Shown here piece by piece: positions 45,203-53,205 of a stretch of 64,000 nucleotides of DNA. The translations under genes were made by a program, and so were the position numbers. The notes below the pieces were generated by a model. It had not been told where the DNA came from. It searched no databases and saw only the letters and a program-made list of their open reading frames with translations. The first letter of the stretch is position 1. Each line of letters starts with the position of its first letter. Origin of the DNA: Hellea sp965224755 (GTDB lineage: Bacteria; Pseudomonadota; Alphaproteobacteria; Caulobacterales; Maricaulaceae); NCBI GenBank assembly GCA_965224755.1, contig OZ245061.1, positions 372,001-436,000 on the forward strand. The letters are read 5' to 3'.

Positions 45203-45970
45203 ATGGTAGACGCAAAAACTATAGATTTTGGCTTTGAAGAGGTTCCGGTGGAGGAAAAGGCCTCAAAGGTGCGGGGCGTTTTTGACTCCGTTGCGAAAAA
45301 TTACGATGTGATGAATGATGCCATGTCGATGGGCATTCACCGTGTGTGGAAAGATTTAACGATCACCAAGCTCAACCCCCAGCCCGGCGAGCTTTTGATT
45401 GATGTGGCCGGCGGGACGGGCGATTTGGCGCGGCGATTCATCCGCAAGGCGGAGGACGTGCGTCTGCGGCGGGGCGGCGACCCGGCCAAAGCGATCATAT
45501 GCGATATCAATGCTGAAATGCTCTTGGCGGGGGTCGATGCCAAGAAAGATGCCGGGCTTGATTTACAGCGGGTCTGCGGAGATGCGCAAAGCCTGCCTTT
45601 TGCGGATAATTATGCCGACGCCATTACCATTGCTTTTGGCATCCGTAATGTCACCGACCGGGATATGGCTTTGCGCGATTTTTGGCGGGTTCTAAAGCCC
45701 GGCGGAAGGTTATTTGTGCTGGAGTTTTCAACGCCGCCGACCAAAGTTTTGCGCAAAGCTTACGACGCTTATTCCTTCGCCGTCATTCCCAAGCTTGGAG
45801 GGCTGCTTGCCGATGATGAGGCCAGCTATCAATATCTCGTCGAATCGATCCGTAAATTTCCGCGCCAAGACGTTTTTTTGCAAATGATAAAAACGGCAGG
45901 GTTTGTCCGCGCCGGGTATCATGATTTTACGGGCGGTGTTGCCGCCCTTCACTGGGGTTGGAAAGTCTGA
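45203..45970 (+). CDS. ubiE: Ubiquinone/menaquinone C-methyltransferase UbiE
   Basis: A 255-residue SAM-dependent methyltransferase of the UbiE/COQ5 family, which methylates the quinone ring during ubiquinone synthesis. The family start YDVMNDAMSMGIHRVWK, SAM motif DVAGGTGDLARRF, the IRNVTDRDMALRDFWRVLKPG block and the GGLLADDEASYQYLVESIRKFP segment are all present. It has GAGGTGG upstream and ends three bases before the convergent DUF6481 gene. Elsewhere ubiE is often next to mutM or ubiB, but not here. Confidence 0.95.
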   Translation: MVDAKTIDFGFEEVPVEEKASKVRGVFDSVAKNYDVMNDAMSMGIHRVWKDLTITKLNPQPGELLIDVAGGTGDLARRFIRKAEDVRLRRGGDPAKAIICDINAEMLLAGVDAKKDAGLDLQRVCGDAQSLPFADNYADAITIAFGIRNVTDRDMALRDFWRVLKPGGRLFVLEFSTPPTKVLRKAYDAYSFAVIPKLGGLLADDEASYQYLVESIRKFPRQDVFLQMIKTAGFVRAGYHDFTGGVAALHWGWKV

Positions 45971-45973
45971 ATT

Positions 45974-46321
45974 TTAGCGGCGGCCGGATTTGTTCTTGCG
46001 CGCAGCATATTTGGCGTCGCGGCGGGCTTTGGCGGCGCGTTCCATTTCGATTTTAGCCTTTTGCGCCGCTTCTTGCGAGAGCTTGTTCTTGCGCTCTTGC
46101 TCAATTTTTTCTTTCGCCAATTTTTCCATCTTGGCTTTGCGGGCGGCCGCTTTTTCGGATTCCCGGGCGGCGCGTTCAGCATTTCGCTTGGCGCGTTCTT
46201 CGAGGCGCTTGGCTTTTTGCTCGGGGTCGAGCTGCTTATCTTTGGCGCGTTTAAGCATGGCCAGCTTGGCCTCTTTTTGCTCTTTCAAGCGGTCGTTATA
46301 ATTATGGCCCGTAAAACTCAT
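45974..46321 (-). CDS. DUF6481-like charged helical protein
   Basis: A 115-residue protein made almost entirely of Lys, Glu, Arg and Ala, predicted as one long coiled helix (KRLEERAKRNAERAARESEK and similar). The beginning (GHNYNDRLKEQKEAKLAML) resembles DUF6481. Such low-complexity sequence makes family assignment uncertain. It ends with a basic tail, compatible with nucleic-acid binding; no function is known. Confidence 0.7.
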   Translation of the reverse strand: MSFTGHNYNDRLKEQKEAKLAMLKRAKDKQLDPEQKAKRLEERAKRNAERAARESEKAAARKAKMEKLAKEKIEQERKNKLSQEAAQKAKIEMERAAKARRDAKYAARKNKSGRR

Positions 46322-46390
46322 CTAAATCTAATCCATTGCAATATAGCGCCGAGCATTGCCGTGCGCGTGCGCTATATCGGCGGTTATGGT

Positions 46391-48625
46391 TTAAAAATCA
46401 AGGGCTAGTCCTGCGAAAATTTCGCGCGGCTTTCCGGGGCGCAAACCATAAGGCCGCCGCGCCGCGACATAGGCCTTATCAAACAGGTTCTCGGCTTTGA
46501 TTTTCAGCGTGATGCCGTCTTTGAGTTTGTAATAAGCCGCCGCGTCTATAAGCGTGCGCCCGCCTATGACTTCGCCCGCAAGCACCGTGCCTTGTCCCGC
46601 AACATTTCGGGTTTTGCTGAGAGTATTTAGCACCGCGTTCACGCCCCAATTTTGGGCGTCTAGCCCGGCGCTTATGGTGAGTTGGTTTTTGGGCACATAG
46701 GGCAGCTCATCGCCCGCGATAACGTCGCCCCAAAAACTATCTGAAAATGTGGTTTTTATCTCTGTATCTGTATAGGTGTAGGTTAGGCTGACGGGGATAG
46801 AAAGCCCGGTATCTACGGTGTCCGCAAGGTCCATGGAGGCCGTTAATTCCAGCCCTTTGACATCAACTCTGCCGGCGTTAAAGGCGTCGCCTATTTCGCA
46901 TTCCGACCCGCCGGAGGAATTGGTGCACTCGCCGAGCAGGTTTGAATAATCATTGAAAAACCCAATGGCGTCGATACGGAGTCCATTGCCTCCGCGATAG
47001 CGAAGCCCGCCTTCATAGACGGCGGATTCTTCAGGCGCGGTGCTTTGGCGCGACGAAACCGGCGCTGCGGAAAAGCCGCGGTGAACGCCGCCCAAAATGG
47101 AGACCGCCTCGCTAATATCATATTTGGCCGACAGCGCCGGGAGCCATTCGGTATAATTATTCTCGCGCGTGCTGGACGGGGCGAGAGAACGGTCCGGCGT
47201 GTTCCAGCGCAGTTGCCGCGAATTAACATCTTCGAGGCGCAGGCCTGCGGTTACTGTCAATTTATCAAATTCAATGCGGTCTTCAACATAAAGCGACAAA
47301 GCCTTTGCATTTGAGACGCGGTTAGCCTGAGTGCCGGGGGCATTGTCTGTGGTCAGGACAAGGCGCGTATTATCAATGCGGTATTCGTCTTGGTCTTGAA
47401 AGCGGTCAACTTCGTCTTCGTGGTAGCGAAGAGAGAGAACAAGATTATGCGTCATCGCCTTTGTTTCCACCGCCCCGGCAAAGGCTGTTTGAATGCCCTG
47501 CGCATAATAACTGCGGTTATTGGCGCGAATTTTAAGCACGTTATCAGGGCTAACATAGCCTGCCGCGCCCTCTATCGCGGCGAATTCTTGTGAGCATAAG
47601 ACCGGATCACGCAGAATTTCATCCAGTGAATTACAATCCGAGGAGGCTGAAAGTTGGCTATTATCAAAGCGGTCAAGTTTGAACCAATTACGCGCAAATT
47701 CTGTGCGGTAGGCAATGGTGGTCAGGTTCCAGTTTTCTAAAATATCAATATTATGGGTGAGCTGATAGGTCTTGTGGTCATTAACCATTTGGTCAAGCTG
47801 GCTGGCATTATAGCGGCGATAAGGCGTAGTCTCAAAATCCGCTCGGGTCAGGCCGAGATAGGTCTCGTCAGAAACTTCGTCTTTATATTGGAATTTGAGT
47901 TCGAGCGATTGTCGCCCGTCTTTGGAATAGCCGCCAAGTTTAACGACATAATCCTCGACATCAAATCCGGTATCGCCCGTGGCAAGCTGTTTGAAGCCAT
48001 CAGCATGGTCTTGGTAAGTTTCGACCAAAAACCCAAGATCAAATGCGCCTGCGTCAACCCGGCTGCCCGCCCAAGCATGGGCTTTTACGCGGCCCAAATC
48101 AGAGACCATGAGCTCGGCATGGGCGCTCGCCTCTTGCGGGATAGGCGTGGAGAAAAACTGTATCGCCCCGGCCGTTGTATTGGGGCCATATTTGACTGTC
48201 GCCGGGCCCTTGGTGATTTCGACCGCGTTCATCCGGCCCGTCATTGGGAAGTAATAGGCGGCCGGGGCCGCGTAAGGCGCGGGGGACATGAGCACGCCGT
48301 CTTCCATAATCAAAACTTTGGAAGAGCGATCAGCGCCCGAGCCGCGCAGCCCTATGTTAGGGCGCAGGCCGTAACCTTCTTCTTCTTGAATGTTCACGCC
48401 GGGGGCCATGCGCAGCACGCGGTTAATATCGCTATAGCTCTGCTTGGCCAGTTCTTCCGGGCCGATAAAGGTGATCGAGCCGGAGATATCATCGGCGTTT
48501 TGCACGGTCCCGATAACGGTGATTGTGTCAATGCCGTTTAGGGCGTCCGCATTATCTTGCGCGGCAACAGGGGCGGCGCAGGCTAATAATAGCGTGATTG
48601 CGCAGCCGGATGTCTGAAGTTTCAT
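46391..48625 (-). CDS. TonB-dependent siderophore/iron receptor
   Basis: A 744-residue outer-membrane receptor. The signal peptide ends near APVAAQ (residue 22). The plug domain includes LRMAPGVNIQEEEGYGLRPN and LRGSGADRSSKVLIMEDGV, and the 22-strand barrel ends in a terminal Phe (GLALDF). The FecA-like plug and the Fur-type site upstream point to ferric siderophore or iron-citrate uptake; the ligand cannot be fixed. Transcription probably starts near 48830, giving a leader that covers the small ORF at 48638-48826. Confidence 0.9.
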   Translation of the reverse strand: MKLQTSGCAITLLLACAAPVAAQDNADALNGIDTITVIGTVQNADDISGSITFIGPEELAKQSYSDINRVLRMAPGVNIQEEEGYGLRPNIGLRGSGADRSSKVLIMEDGVLMSPAPYAAPAAYYFPMTGRMNAVEITKGPATVKYGPNTTAGAIQFFSTPIPQEASAHAELMVSDLGRVKAHAWAGSRVDAGAFDLGFLVETYQDHADGFKQLATGDTGFDVEDYVVKLGGYSKDGRQSLELKFQYKDEVSDETYLGLTRADFETTPYRRYNASQLDQMVNDHKTYQLTHNIDILENWNLTTIAYRTEFARNWFKLDRFDNSQLSASSDCNSLDEILRDPVLCSQEFAAIEGAAGYVSPDNVLKIRANNRSYYAQGIQTAFAGAVETKAMTHNLVLSLRYHEDEVDRFQDQDEYRIDNTRLVLTTDNAPGTQANRVSNAKALSLYVEDRIEFDKLTVTAGLRLEDVNSRQLRWNTPDRSLAPSSTRENNYTEWLPALSAKYDISEAVSILGGVHRGFSAAPVSSRQSTAPEESAVYEGGLRYRGGNGLRIDAIGFFNDYSNLLGECTNSSGGSECEIGDAFNAGRVDVKGLELTASMDLADTVDTGLSIPVSLTYTYTDTEIKTTFSDSFWGDVIAGDELPYVPKNQLTISAGLDAQNWGVNAVLNTLSKTRNVAGQGTVLAGEVIGGRTLIDAAAYYKLKDGITLKIKAENLFDKAYVAARRPYGLRPGKPREIFAGLALDF

Positions 48626-48637
48626 AATCTTGGTTTT

Positions 48638-48826
48638 CTATTTTTTGTTTTGATAAGGTAATTTTGTGCGGTCATTTGAAGGCGGGTTTGGAGAGAGCTT
48701 ATCGCGCGGATGGAAAGAGGCACTGCCCGCATCCATTTGCTGCCTCAATGAAGCTGCGGATACAGTATTATGTGCGTCCAATTGCATTAAAGCCGAAAAG
48801 ACTTTTCTATGGGTTTGAATAATCAT
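48638..48826 (-). CDS. Possible 62-aa leader protein of the iron receptor
   Basis: An ORF between the Fur-type site and the receptor gene (MIIQTHRKVFSALMQLDAHN...), ending 12 bases before the receptor start. The C-terminal part is Pro/Lys/Asp-rich. I do not recognise it as HemP or any known leader. It could be an iron-regulated small protein or an incidental ORF in the leader. Confidence 0.35.
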   Translation of the reverse strand: MIIQTHRKVFSALMQLDAHNTVSAASLRQQMDAGSASFHPRDKLSPNPPSNDRTKLPYQNKK

Positions 48827-48840
48827 ATGAATTCTTAGTT

Positions 48841-48859
48841 GCGAATAGTTCTCATTATC
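48841..48859 (-). promoter_or_regulatory. Fur-type box
   Basis: Read on the minus strand, the 19-mer GATAATGAGAACTATTCGC matches the E. coli Fur consensus at 14 of 19 positions, including the first eight. It lies 216 bases upstream of the TonB receptor start and just upstream of the 62-aa ORF. Iron repression of the receptor is the likely consequence. Confidence 0.65.
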
Positions 48860-49030
48860 ATCATCTATTAACTTTGCGAATGAGTTGCAAGTAAGAAATT
48901 ACAAAAAGCGAAAATTTAATCTAAAGCGCGGGTCAAGACTGGCGGTATTGGAGAGGGGATGTAACGTCCGCAATGTAGGATGTCCGAGCTGTCAAGAATG
49001 CGTGCCATCCAGCCCCTTTTATACAGCCAT

Positions 49031-49079
49031 AAAAAAAACCGCCCCCACCAGTAAAACTGGCCAAGGCGGCTTTTATTTT
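49031..49079 (-). terminator. Rho-independent terminator
   Basis: On the minus strand AAGCCGCC and GGCGGTTT enclose an inner CCAGT-TTT-ACTGG hairpin and are followed by a run of Ts. It ends the lipoprotein gene at 49094. Confidence 0.7.
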
Positions 49080-49093
49080 GATATGTAGAGCGC

Positions 49094-49723
49094 TTAGGCT
49101 TTTTCTTCGGGGAAAGTGATGCTTGGGCCCAAATTCTGCAACACCTCTTTGGCGTTAAAGGCGTTGTCTTTGCCGTAGGGTTTTGCCCCGCGTCCGAATT
49201 TGACTTCGGCTGTGGCGCGGTATTTGGAAATCTCGCGCACATCGTAATCATTAAAGAACGGATCATAGCCATAGCTACCAAAGCCGCCAAAGCTGTGACC
49301 AAAGCCGCGATGTCCAAAACCTCTGCGGCCGTAGAAACCGCCAAAGCGGCTATACTGATAGCCTCGGCTCCAGCCATAGCGCGGGCGGTAAAAGCTATAA
49401 TCAAAATAAGGATCATAAAGCCCAAGACCGGGCGAGACGCGGACGCGTTTCTTTTCTTCCACGGCCCGTTCGGCCAAAGTGAAATTGTCAAAGCCGCGCT
49501 CAACGGCCATTTCTGCGGCGCGGTAGAGCAGGTAATTTTCGACCGTCTCGCGTTCGGTCAGCGAGTTGCCGCCAAAGGTGACGCGGGCGCGATCATTTTC
49601 GATCATGGTTTGGCTAAAGCCGTCAAAGCCGCCGGGTTTGGAGGCCGGTTGGTAAGGGGTTGTGGTGGCGCAGGCGGCTAAAATAGCGGCGGACGCGGCC
49701 AAGGCGAGGTGACGTAATTTCAT
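49094..49723 (-). CDS. CC0125/CC1285-family lipoprotein
   Basis: A 209-residue lipoprotein with signal peptide and lipobox LAAC (Cys 18). The segment DRARVTFGGNSLTERETVENYLLYRAAEMAVERGFDNFTL is the family signature. A central Gly/Tyr/Arg/Phe-rich region (GFYGRRGFGHRGFGHS) follows, then a conserved end. The family is best known from Caulobacter; its function is not defined. It stands alone with its own terminator. Confidence 0.82.
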   Translation of the reverse strand: MKLRHLALAASAAILAACATTTPYQPASKPGGFDGFSQTMIENDRARVTFGGNSLTERETVENYLLYRAAEMAVERGFDNFTLAERAVEEKKRVRVSPGLGLYDPYFDYSFYRPRYGWSRGYQYSRFGGFYGRRGFGHRGFGHSFGGFGSYGYDPFFNDYDVREISKYRATAEVKFGRGAKPYGKDNAFNAKEVLQNLGPSITFPEEKA

Positions 49724-49840
49724 GGGGTGTCTCCTATATTACGCAGGTTTCTATCGCGCCGTCCCTGAACGCTTGCTGAATATAGACTGTTTTGCGGGGT
49801 TTTTCAATGCCGCCAACTGCACAAGGCTGTGAAGCGGAGA

Positions 49841-50284
49841 TTAGGCGGGTTTTAGGCGCAAGAGCGAAATTGCGGCCCAAGCGGTTAAAAGCGCGGCAGT
49901 TGCGAGGATTGGCAGGCTGTAAAACTTGGGCAAATCGCTGATAAAGACCAGCACGATAGACAGGCAAATCCACGGCGCGAGCAAGGTGAGCGCCCAGATG
50001 AGGGGTTTACGCCGCGCGCCGTTCTTATGCGCGAGACGTGCGAGGCGCGAGATAATGGCCGCCGGGACATAGGCAAAAGCGCCGAGCCCAAAGCAAAGCA
50101 AAAAGGCCGAGACAATGCCCCAGAGATGGGCGTCATTTTCGAGAAAGCGGGTGAAATAATACAGGCTATAACCCAAGGCTGTCAGCGCCGCGAGCCCCGC
50201 AAGAATGGCCGCCAGAAGATCAGCGGGCGTGCCGCGATTTGCGGCTTTGGGGGCGGGGTCATGTATTGGGACGAGGGGCTTCAT
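49841..50284 (-). CDS. Four-helix membrane protein, unknown
   Basis: A 147-residue protein with four hydrophobic helices (AAILAGLAALTALGYSLYYF, IVSAFLLCFGLGAFAYVPAA, IWALTLLAPWICLSIVLVFI, ILATAALLTAWAAISLL) and a short basic loop between helices two and three. I do not recognise a family. The start at 50284 is preferred; an open extension to 50422 runs into the palindromic element and is not likely coding. Confidence 0.6.
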   Translation of the reverse strand: MKPLVPIHDPAPKAANRGTPADLLAAILAGLAALTALGYSLYYFTRFLENDAHLWGIVSAFLLCFGLGAFAYVPAAIISRLARLAHKNGARRKPLIWALTLLAPWICLSIVLVFISDLPKFYSLPILATAALLTAWAAISLLRLKPA

Positions 50285-50313
50285 AACAGTGCCATAATCC
50301 AAACCCTCTCCAT

Positions 50314-50444
50314 TGTCATCCCGGACTTGATCGGGGATCATCGTATTAGCCTTAAATGCGTTATATGAGCTTGGTTGGGGTGGTCGCCTGTGTGCCTTAT
50401 TTGTATATCGCACTTGCGGCAAGGCTGAGGAGACCGGGATGACA
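50314..50444. repeat. Intergenic palindromic element (TGTCATCCCGG arms)
   Basis: TGTCATCCCGG (50314-50324) and CCGGGATGACA (50434-50444) are perfect 11-bp inverted arms. An inner GGACTTGATC...GATC segment is next to the left arm. Elements of this kind are common in alphaproteobacteria. Confidence 0.75.
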
Positions 50445-50456
50445 GCGCGATGAAAG

Positions 50457-50624
50457 TTAGGGGCGGCGTCTCATTTGCAGCAGGCTGATGATGGAAATGC
50501 TAAGGTAAAGTCCAATCACGCTGCCCTTGACGAGATTAGACATAGGCGCGGCCTGAAAGGCCGGGATCAAAAGCCATAATATAAAAACCGGCAAAACGGC
50601 TAATATAAGATTTGTGCCGCGCAT
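50457..50624 (-). CDS. 55-aa two-helix membrane protein
   Basis: A short protein with two membrane helices (NLILAVLPVFILWLLIPAF and VIGLYLSISIISLLQM) and a basic end. The ATG at 50624 has GGAG at the right spacing. Unknown family. It follows the pyrophosphatase gene and its terminator on the same strand. Confidence 0.55.
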   Translation of the reverse strand: MRGTNLILAVLPVFILWLLIPAFQAAPMSNLVKGSVIGLYLSISIISLLQMRRRP

Positions 50625-50683
50625 GGCCGTCTCCGTTGTTAATGGAGAGGCAATGCAAGGCGCGTGCCTAATAGCGGGCATAA

Positions 50684-50712
50684 AAAAACCCCGCCAAATG
50701 GCAGGGTTTCCC
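50684..50712 (-). terminator. Rho-independent terminator of hppA
   Basis: On the minus strand AAACCCTGCC, loop ATTT and GGCGGGGTTT make the stem (one G:T-type mismatch), followed by a T-run. It lies 20 bases after the hppA stop. Confidence 0.8.
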
Positions 50713-50731
50713 GTTTTCGATTTCTACCAGC

Positions 50732-52822
50732 TTAATGCGCGAGTACCGCCAGCAATAACAGCGCGATGATGTTGGTGATTTTGATCATCGGGTTGACGGC
50801 GGGACCGGCTGTATCCTTGTAGGGATCGCCGACTGTGTCGCCTGTGATTGACGCTTTATGCGCCTCGCTGCCTTTGCCGCCGTGGTGGCCGTCTTCGATA
50901 TATTTCTTGGCATTATCCCAAGCGCCGCCGCCGGCGGTCATGGAGAGGGCCACGAAAAGACCGGTAACGATGACGCCGAGAAGCATGGCGCCGAGGGCCG
51001 CTAAAGCCTGCTCTGTGCCGGCTATCATTTTCACGGCGAAGAACAAAACAATCGGAGCCAGAATGGGCAGAAGTGACGGCTTGATCATTTCCTTGATCGC
51101 CGCGCCGGTCAGAAGATCAACGGCCCTAGCATAATCGGGACGCGATGTGCCTTTCATAATGCCCGGGTCGGCTTTGAACTGACGGCGGACTTCTTCGACA
51201 ATCGCGCCGGCCGCGCGGCCAACAGATTGCATCGCCCAAGCGCCGAAGAGATAAGGCAAAAGACCGCCAATAAAGAGGCCGATAATGACAAATGGATTGG
51301 TCAGCGAGAAATCCACGGTCACGCCGGAAAGTGCATTTCCGGGTTGGGCCGAGAAATACTCGATGTCTTTATAATAAGCCGCAAACAGCACCAGCGCGCC
51401 AAGACCGGCAGAACCAATGGCATAGCCTTTGGTCACGGCTTTGGTGGTATTGCCAACCGCGTCGAGCATATCCGTTGTCTTGCGAACATCTGCGGGCAGC
51501 TCTGCCATTTCGGCAATGCCGCCGGCATTATCGGTGACGGGGCCAAAAGCGTCGAGCGCGACGATCATGCCGGCAACGCCGAGCATAGCCGTCACCGCAA
51601 TGGCGATGCCGTAAAGCCCGGCCAGCATAAAGGTGCTGATAATGCCGAAAACGATAATCAGAACCGGAATGGCTGTCGCCTCCATAGAGACCGCAAGGCC
51701 TTGGATAACATTGGTGCCGTGACCGGATTCGGACGCTGCCGCGATGGATTTCACAGGCTTATACGTCACGCCGGTATAATATTCGGTGATGACAACAATC
51801 GCGCCGGTAATCGCGAGTCCGATTAGGCCGCAGAAAAATAGCGCTTTGCCGGTTAAGCCGGTATTGGCAATTTCGCCAAAGCCGAGCGTGTAATGGGTGA
51901 CCGCCGCGATGGCAGCTGCGGAGAGCACGCCGGTTACGATCAGGCCTTTATATAAAGCGCCCATAACATTGCTTGAGCCTTTAGACAGGCGAACAAAATA
52001 AGTGCCGATGATAGAGGTCACGATACAGGCCGCCGCTATCGACATAGGATAGAGCGCGAGCGAGCCTACAGCCCCAAACAGAATAGAGCCGAGCACCATA
52101 GTGGCCGCGATGGTCACGACGTAGGTCTCGAACAAATCCGCCGCCATACCAGCGCAATCGCCGACATTATCGCCGACATTATCAGCAATGGTGGCCGGGT
52201 TGCGCGGGTCATCTTCGGGAATACCGGCTTCGACTTTGCCGACCAAATCGCCGCCGACATCCGCGCCTTTGGTAAAGATACCGCCGCCGAGGCGGGCAAA
52301 GACTGAAATCAAGGACGCGCCAAGCGAGAGCGAGATAAGTCCGTCAATCACGCCGCGCTCATCTGCGCCCATTGGGCCGGTCAGAATCATGTAATATCCG
52401 GCAAGACCGAGCAGGGCAAAACCTGCGACAAGCATGCCTGTGACAGCGCCCGCTTTAAAGGCAACATTAAGACCTGCGCCGAGCGAGGTTCGCGAGGCTT
52501 CGGTTGTCCGCACATTGGCCTGCACAGAGACCAGCATGCCGATATAGCCCGCCAAGCCAGAGAGCACTGCGCCGATGACGAAGCCAACAGGGGCAATGGC
52601 GTTTTTGAAGAGCAGTGCTAAAATGATGGTCACAACCACGCCGACAATGGCGATGGCTTTATATTGCTTGTTAAGATAGGCCTTAGCACCTTCTTGGATA
52701 GCGCCGGCAATTTCATTCATGCGCTCATTGCCGGTCGAAGCTTTCATCAAGCCCGCGCGGGTAATAACCCCGTATAATACGGCCAGCAAACCTGCCGCGA
52801 TAATCAAATAAAGAGTATTCAT
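50732..52822 (-). CDS. hppA: Membrane-bound H+-translocating pyrophosphatase, K+-independent
   Basis: A 696-residue integral membrane pyrophosphatase that pumps protons using pyrophosphate. About 16 helices are apparent. The substrate motifs GGGIFTKGADVGGDLVGKVE and DNVGDNVGDCAGMAADLFE hold the Mg-PPi ligands, and a second acidic site is DTVGDPYKDTAGPAVNPMI. GNTTKAVTKG has Lys where K+-dependent enzymes have Ala, marking the K+-independent group. The ATG at 52822 has GGAGAG upstream. It may support energy saving under low ATP. Confidence 0.95.
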   Translation of the reverse strand: MNTLYLIIAAGLLAVLYGVITRAGLMKASTGNERMNEIAGAIQEGAKAYLNKQYKAIAIVGVVVTIILALLFKNAIAPVGFVIGAVLSGLAGYIGMLVSVQANVRTTEASRTSLGAGLNVAFKAGAVTGMLVAGFALLGLAGYYMILTGPMGADERGVIDGLISLSLGASLISVFARLGGGIFTKGADVGGDLVGKVEAGIPEDDPRNPATIADNVGDNVGDCAGMAADLFETYVVTIAATMVLGSILFGAVGSLALYPMSIAAACIVTSIIGTYFVRLSKGSSNVMGALYKGLIVTGVLSAAAIAAVTHYTLGFGEIANTGLTGKALFFCGLIGLAITGAIVVITEYYTGVTYKPVKSIAAASESGHGTNVIQGLAVSMEATAIPVLIIVFGIISTFMLAGLYGIAIAVTAMLGVAGMIVALDAFGPVTDNAGGIAEMAELPADVRKTTDMLDAVGNTTKAVTKGYAIGSAGLGALVLFAAYYKDIEYFSAQPGNALSGVTVDFSLTNPFVIIGLFIGGLLPYLFGAWAMQSVGRAAGAIVEEVRRQFKADPGIMKGTSRPDYARAVDLLTGAAIKEMIKPSLLPILAPIVLFFAVKMIAGTEQALAALGAMLLGVIVTGLFVALSMTAGGGAWDNAKKYIEDGHHGGKGSEAHKASITGDTVGDPYKDTAGPAVNPMIKITNIIALLLLAVLAH

Positions 52823-53205
52823 CACTCTCTCCATAATGTGGGCCGTTGTGTTTGGAGGCCCGGATGTTATGAAGTTGGCCGCATCTCTCTGGACGCGCTT
52901 CCCCTCGCTTAAGTGAAGTTGGCCGTCAATCCTCCCAGACAGACGCTTCCCCTCGCGGTAATGGGAGGGCTTGTAAGGGTTTTTATGGGGGAATCAAGGC
53001 GGAATGGAACCGGTAATCCAGAAAACGACCGAATGCTGTTGTGGATCTACAGCGTGGTAAAACCATCACACCCCCAAATTATCTTACAAGAATGTCATGT
53101 CTGGCCTTGACCGAGGATTAGTATTCAATTTATTAGCTCTAGAGAGAGCGGGGGGAAACCGTTGCAATAAAACAGATAATTTGGCCTATGCCATGAAGGG
53201 ACACC
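52823..53205. other. 383-bp divergent intergenic region with an imperfect direct repeat
   Basis: It separates divergent hppA and TonB-receptor genes. GAAGTTGGCCG followed by CTTCCCCTCGC occurs at 52871-52908 and again at 52915-52956 (offset 44-48 bases). The right half is AT-richer and carries the receptor's likely promoter, but I see no confident -10/-35 pair, Fur-type box or riboswitch. Confidence 0.5.

Noticed and set aside
47753..48541. 262-codon plus-strand frame opposite the iron receptor
   Set aside because: Antisense to a clear TonB receptor, with no domain of its own.
49841..50422. Longer form of the four-helix membrane protein
   Set aside because: The extra N-terminal 46 codons run into the palindromic element and are Pro/Arg/Asn-rich, unlike a membrane protein start.
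52823..53205. Cobalamin or other riboswitch before the TonB receptor
   Set aside because: No B12-box-like conserved segment is visible in the leader.
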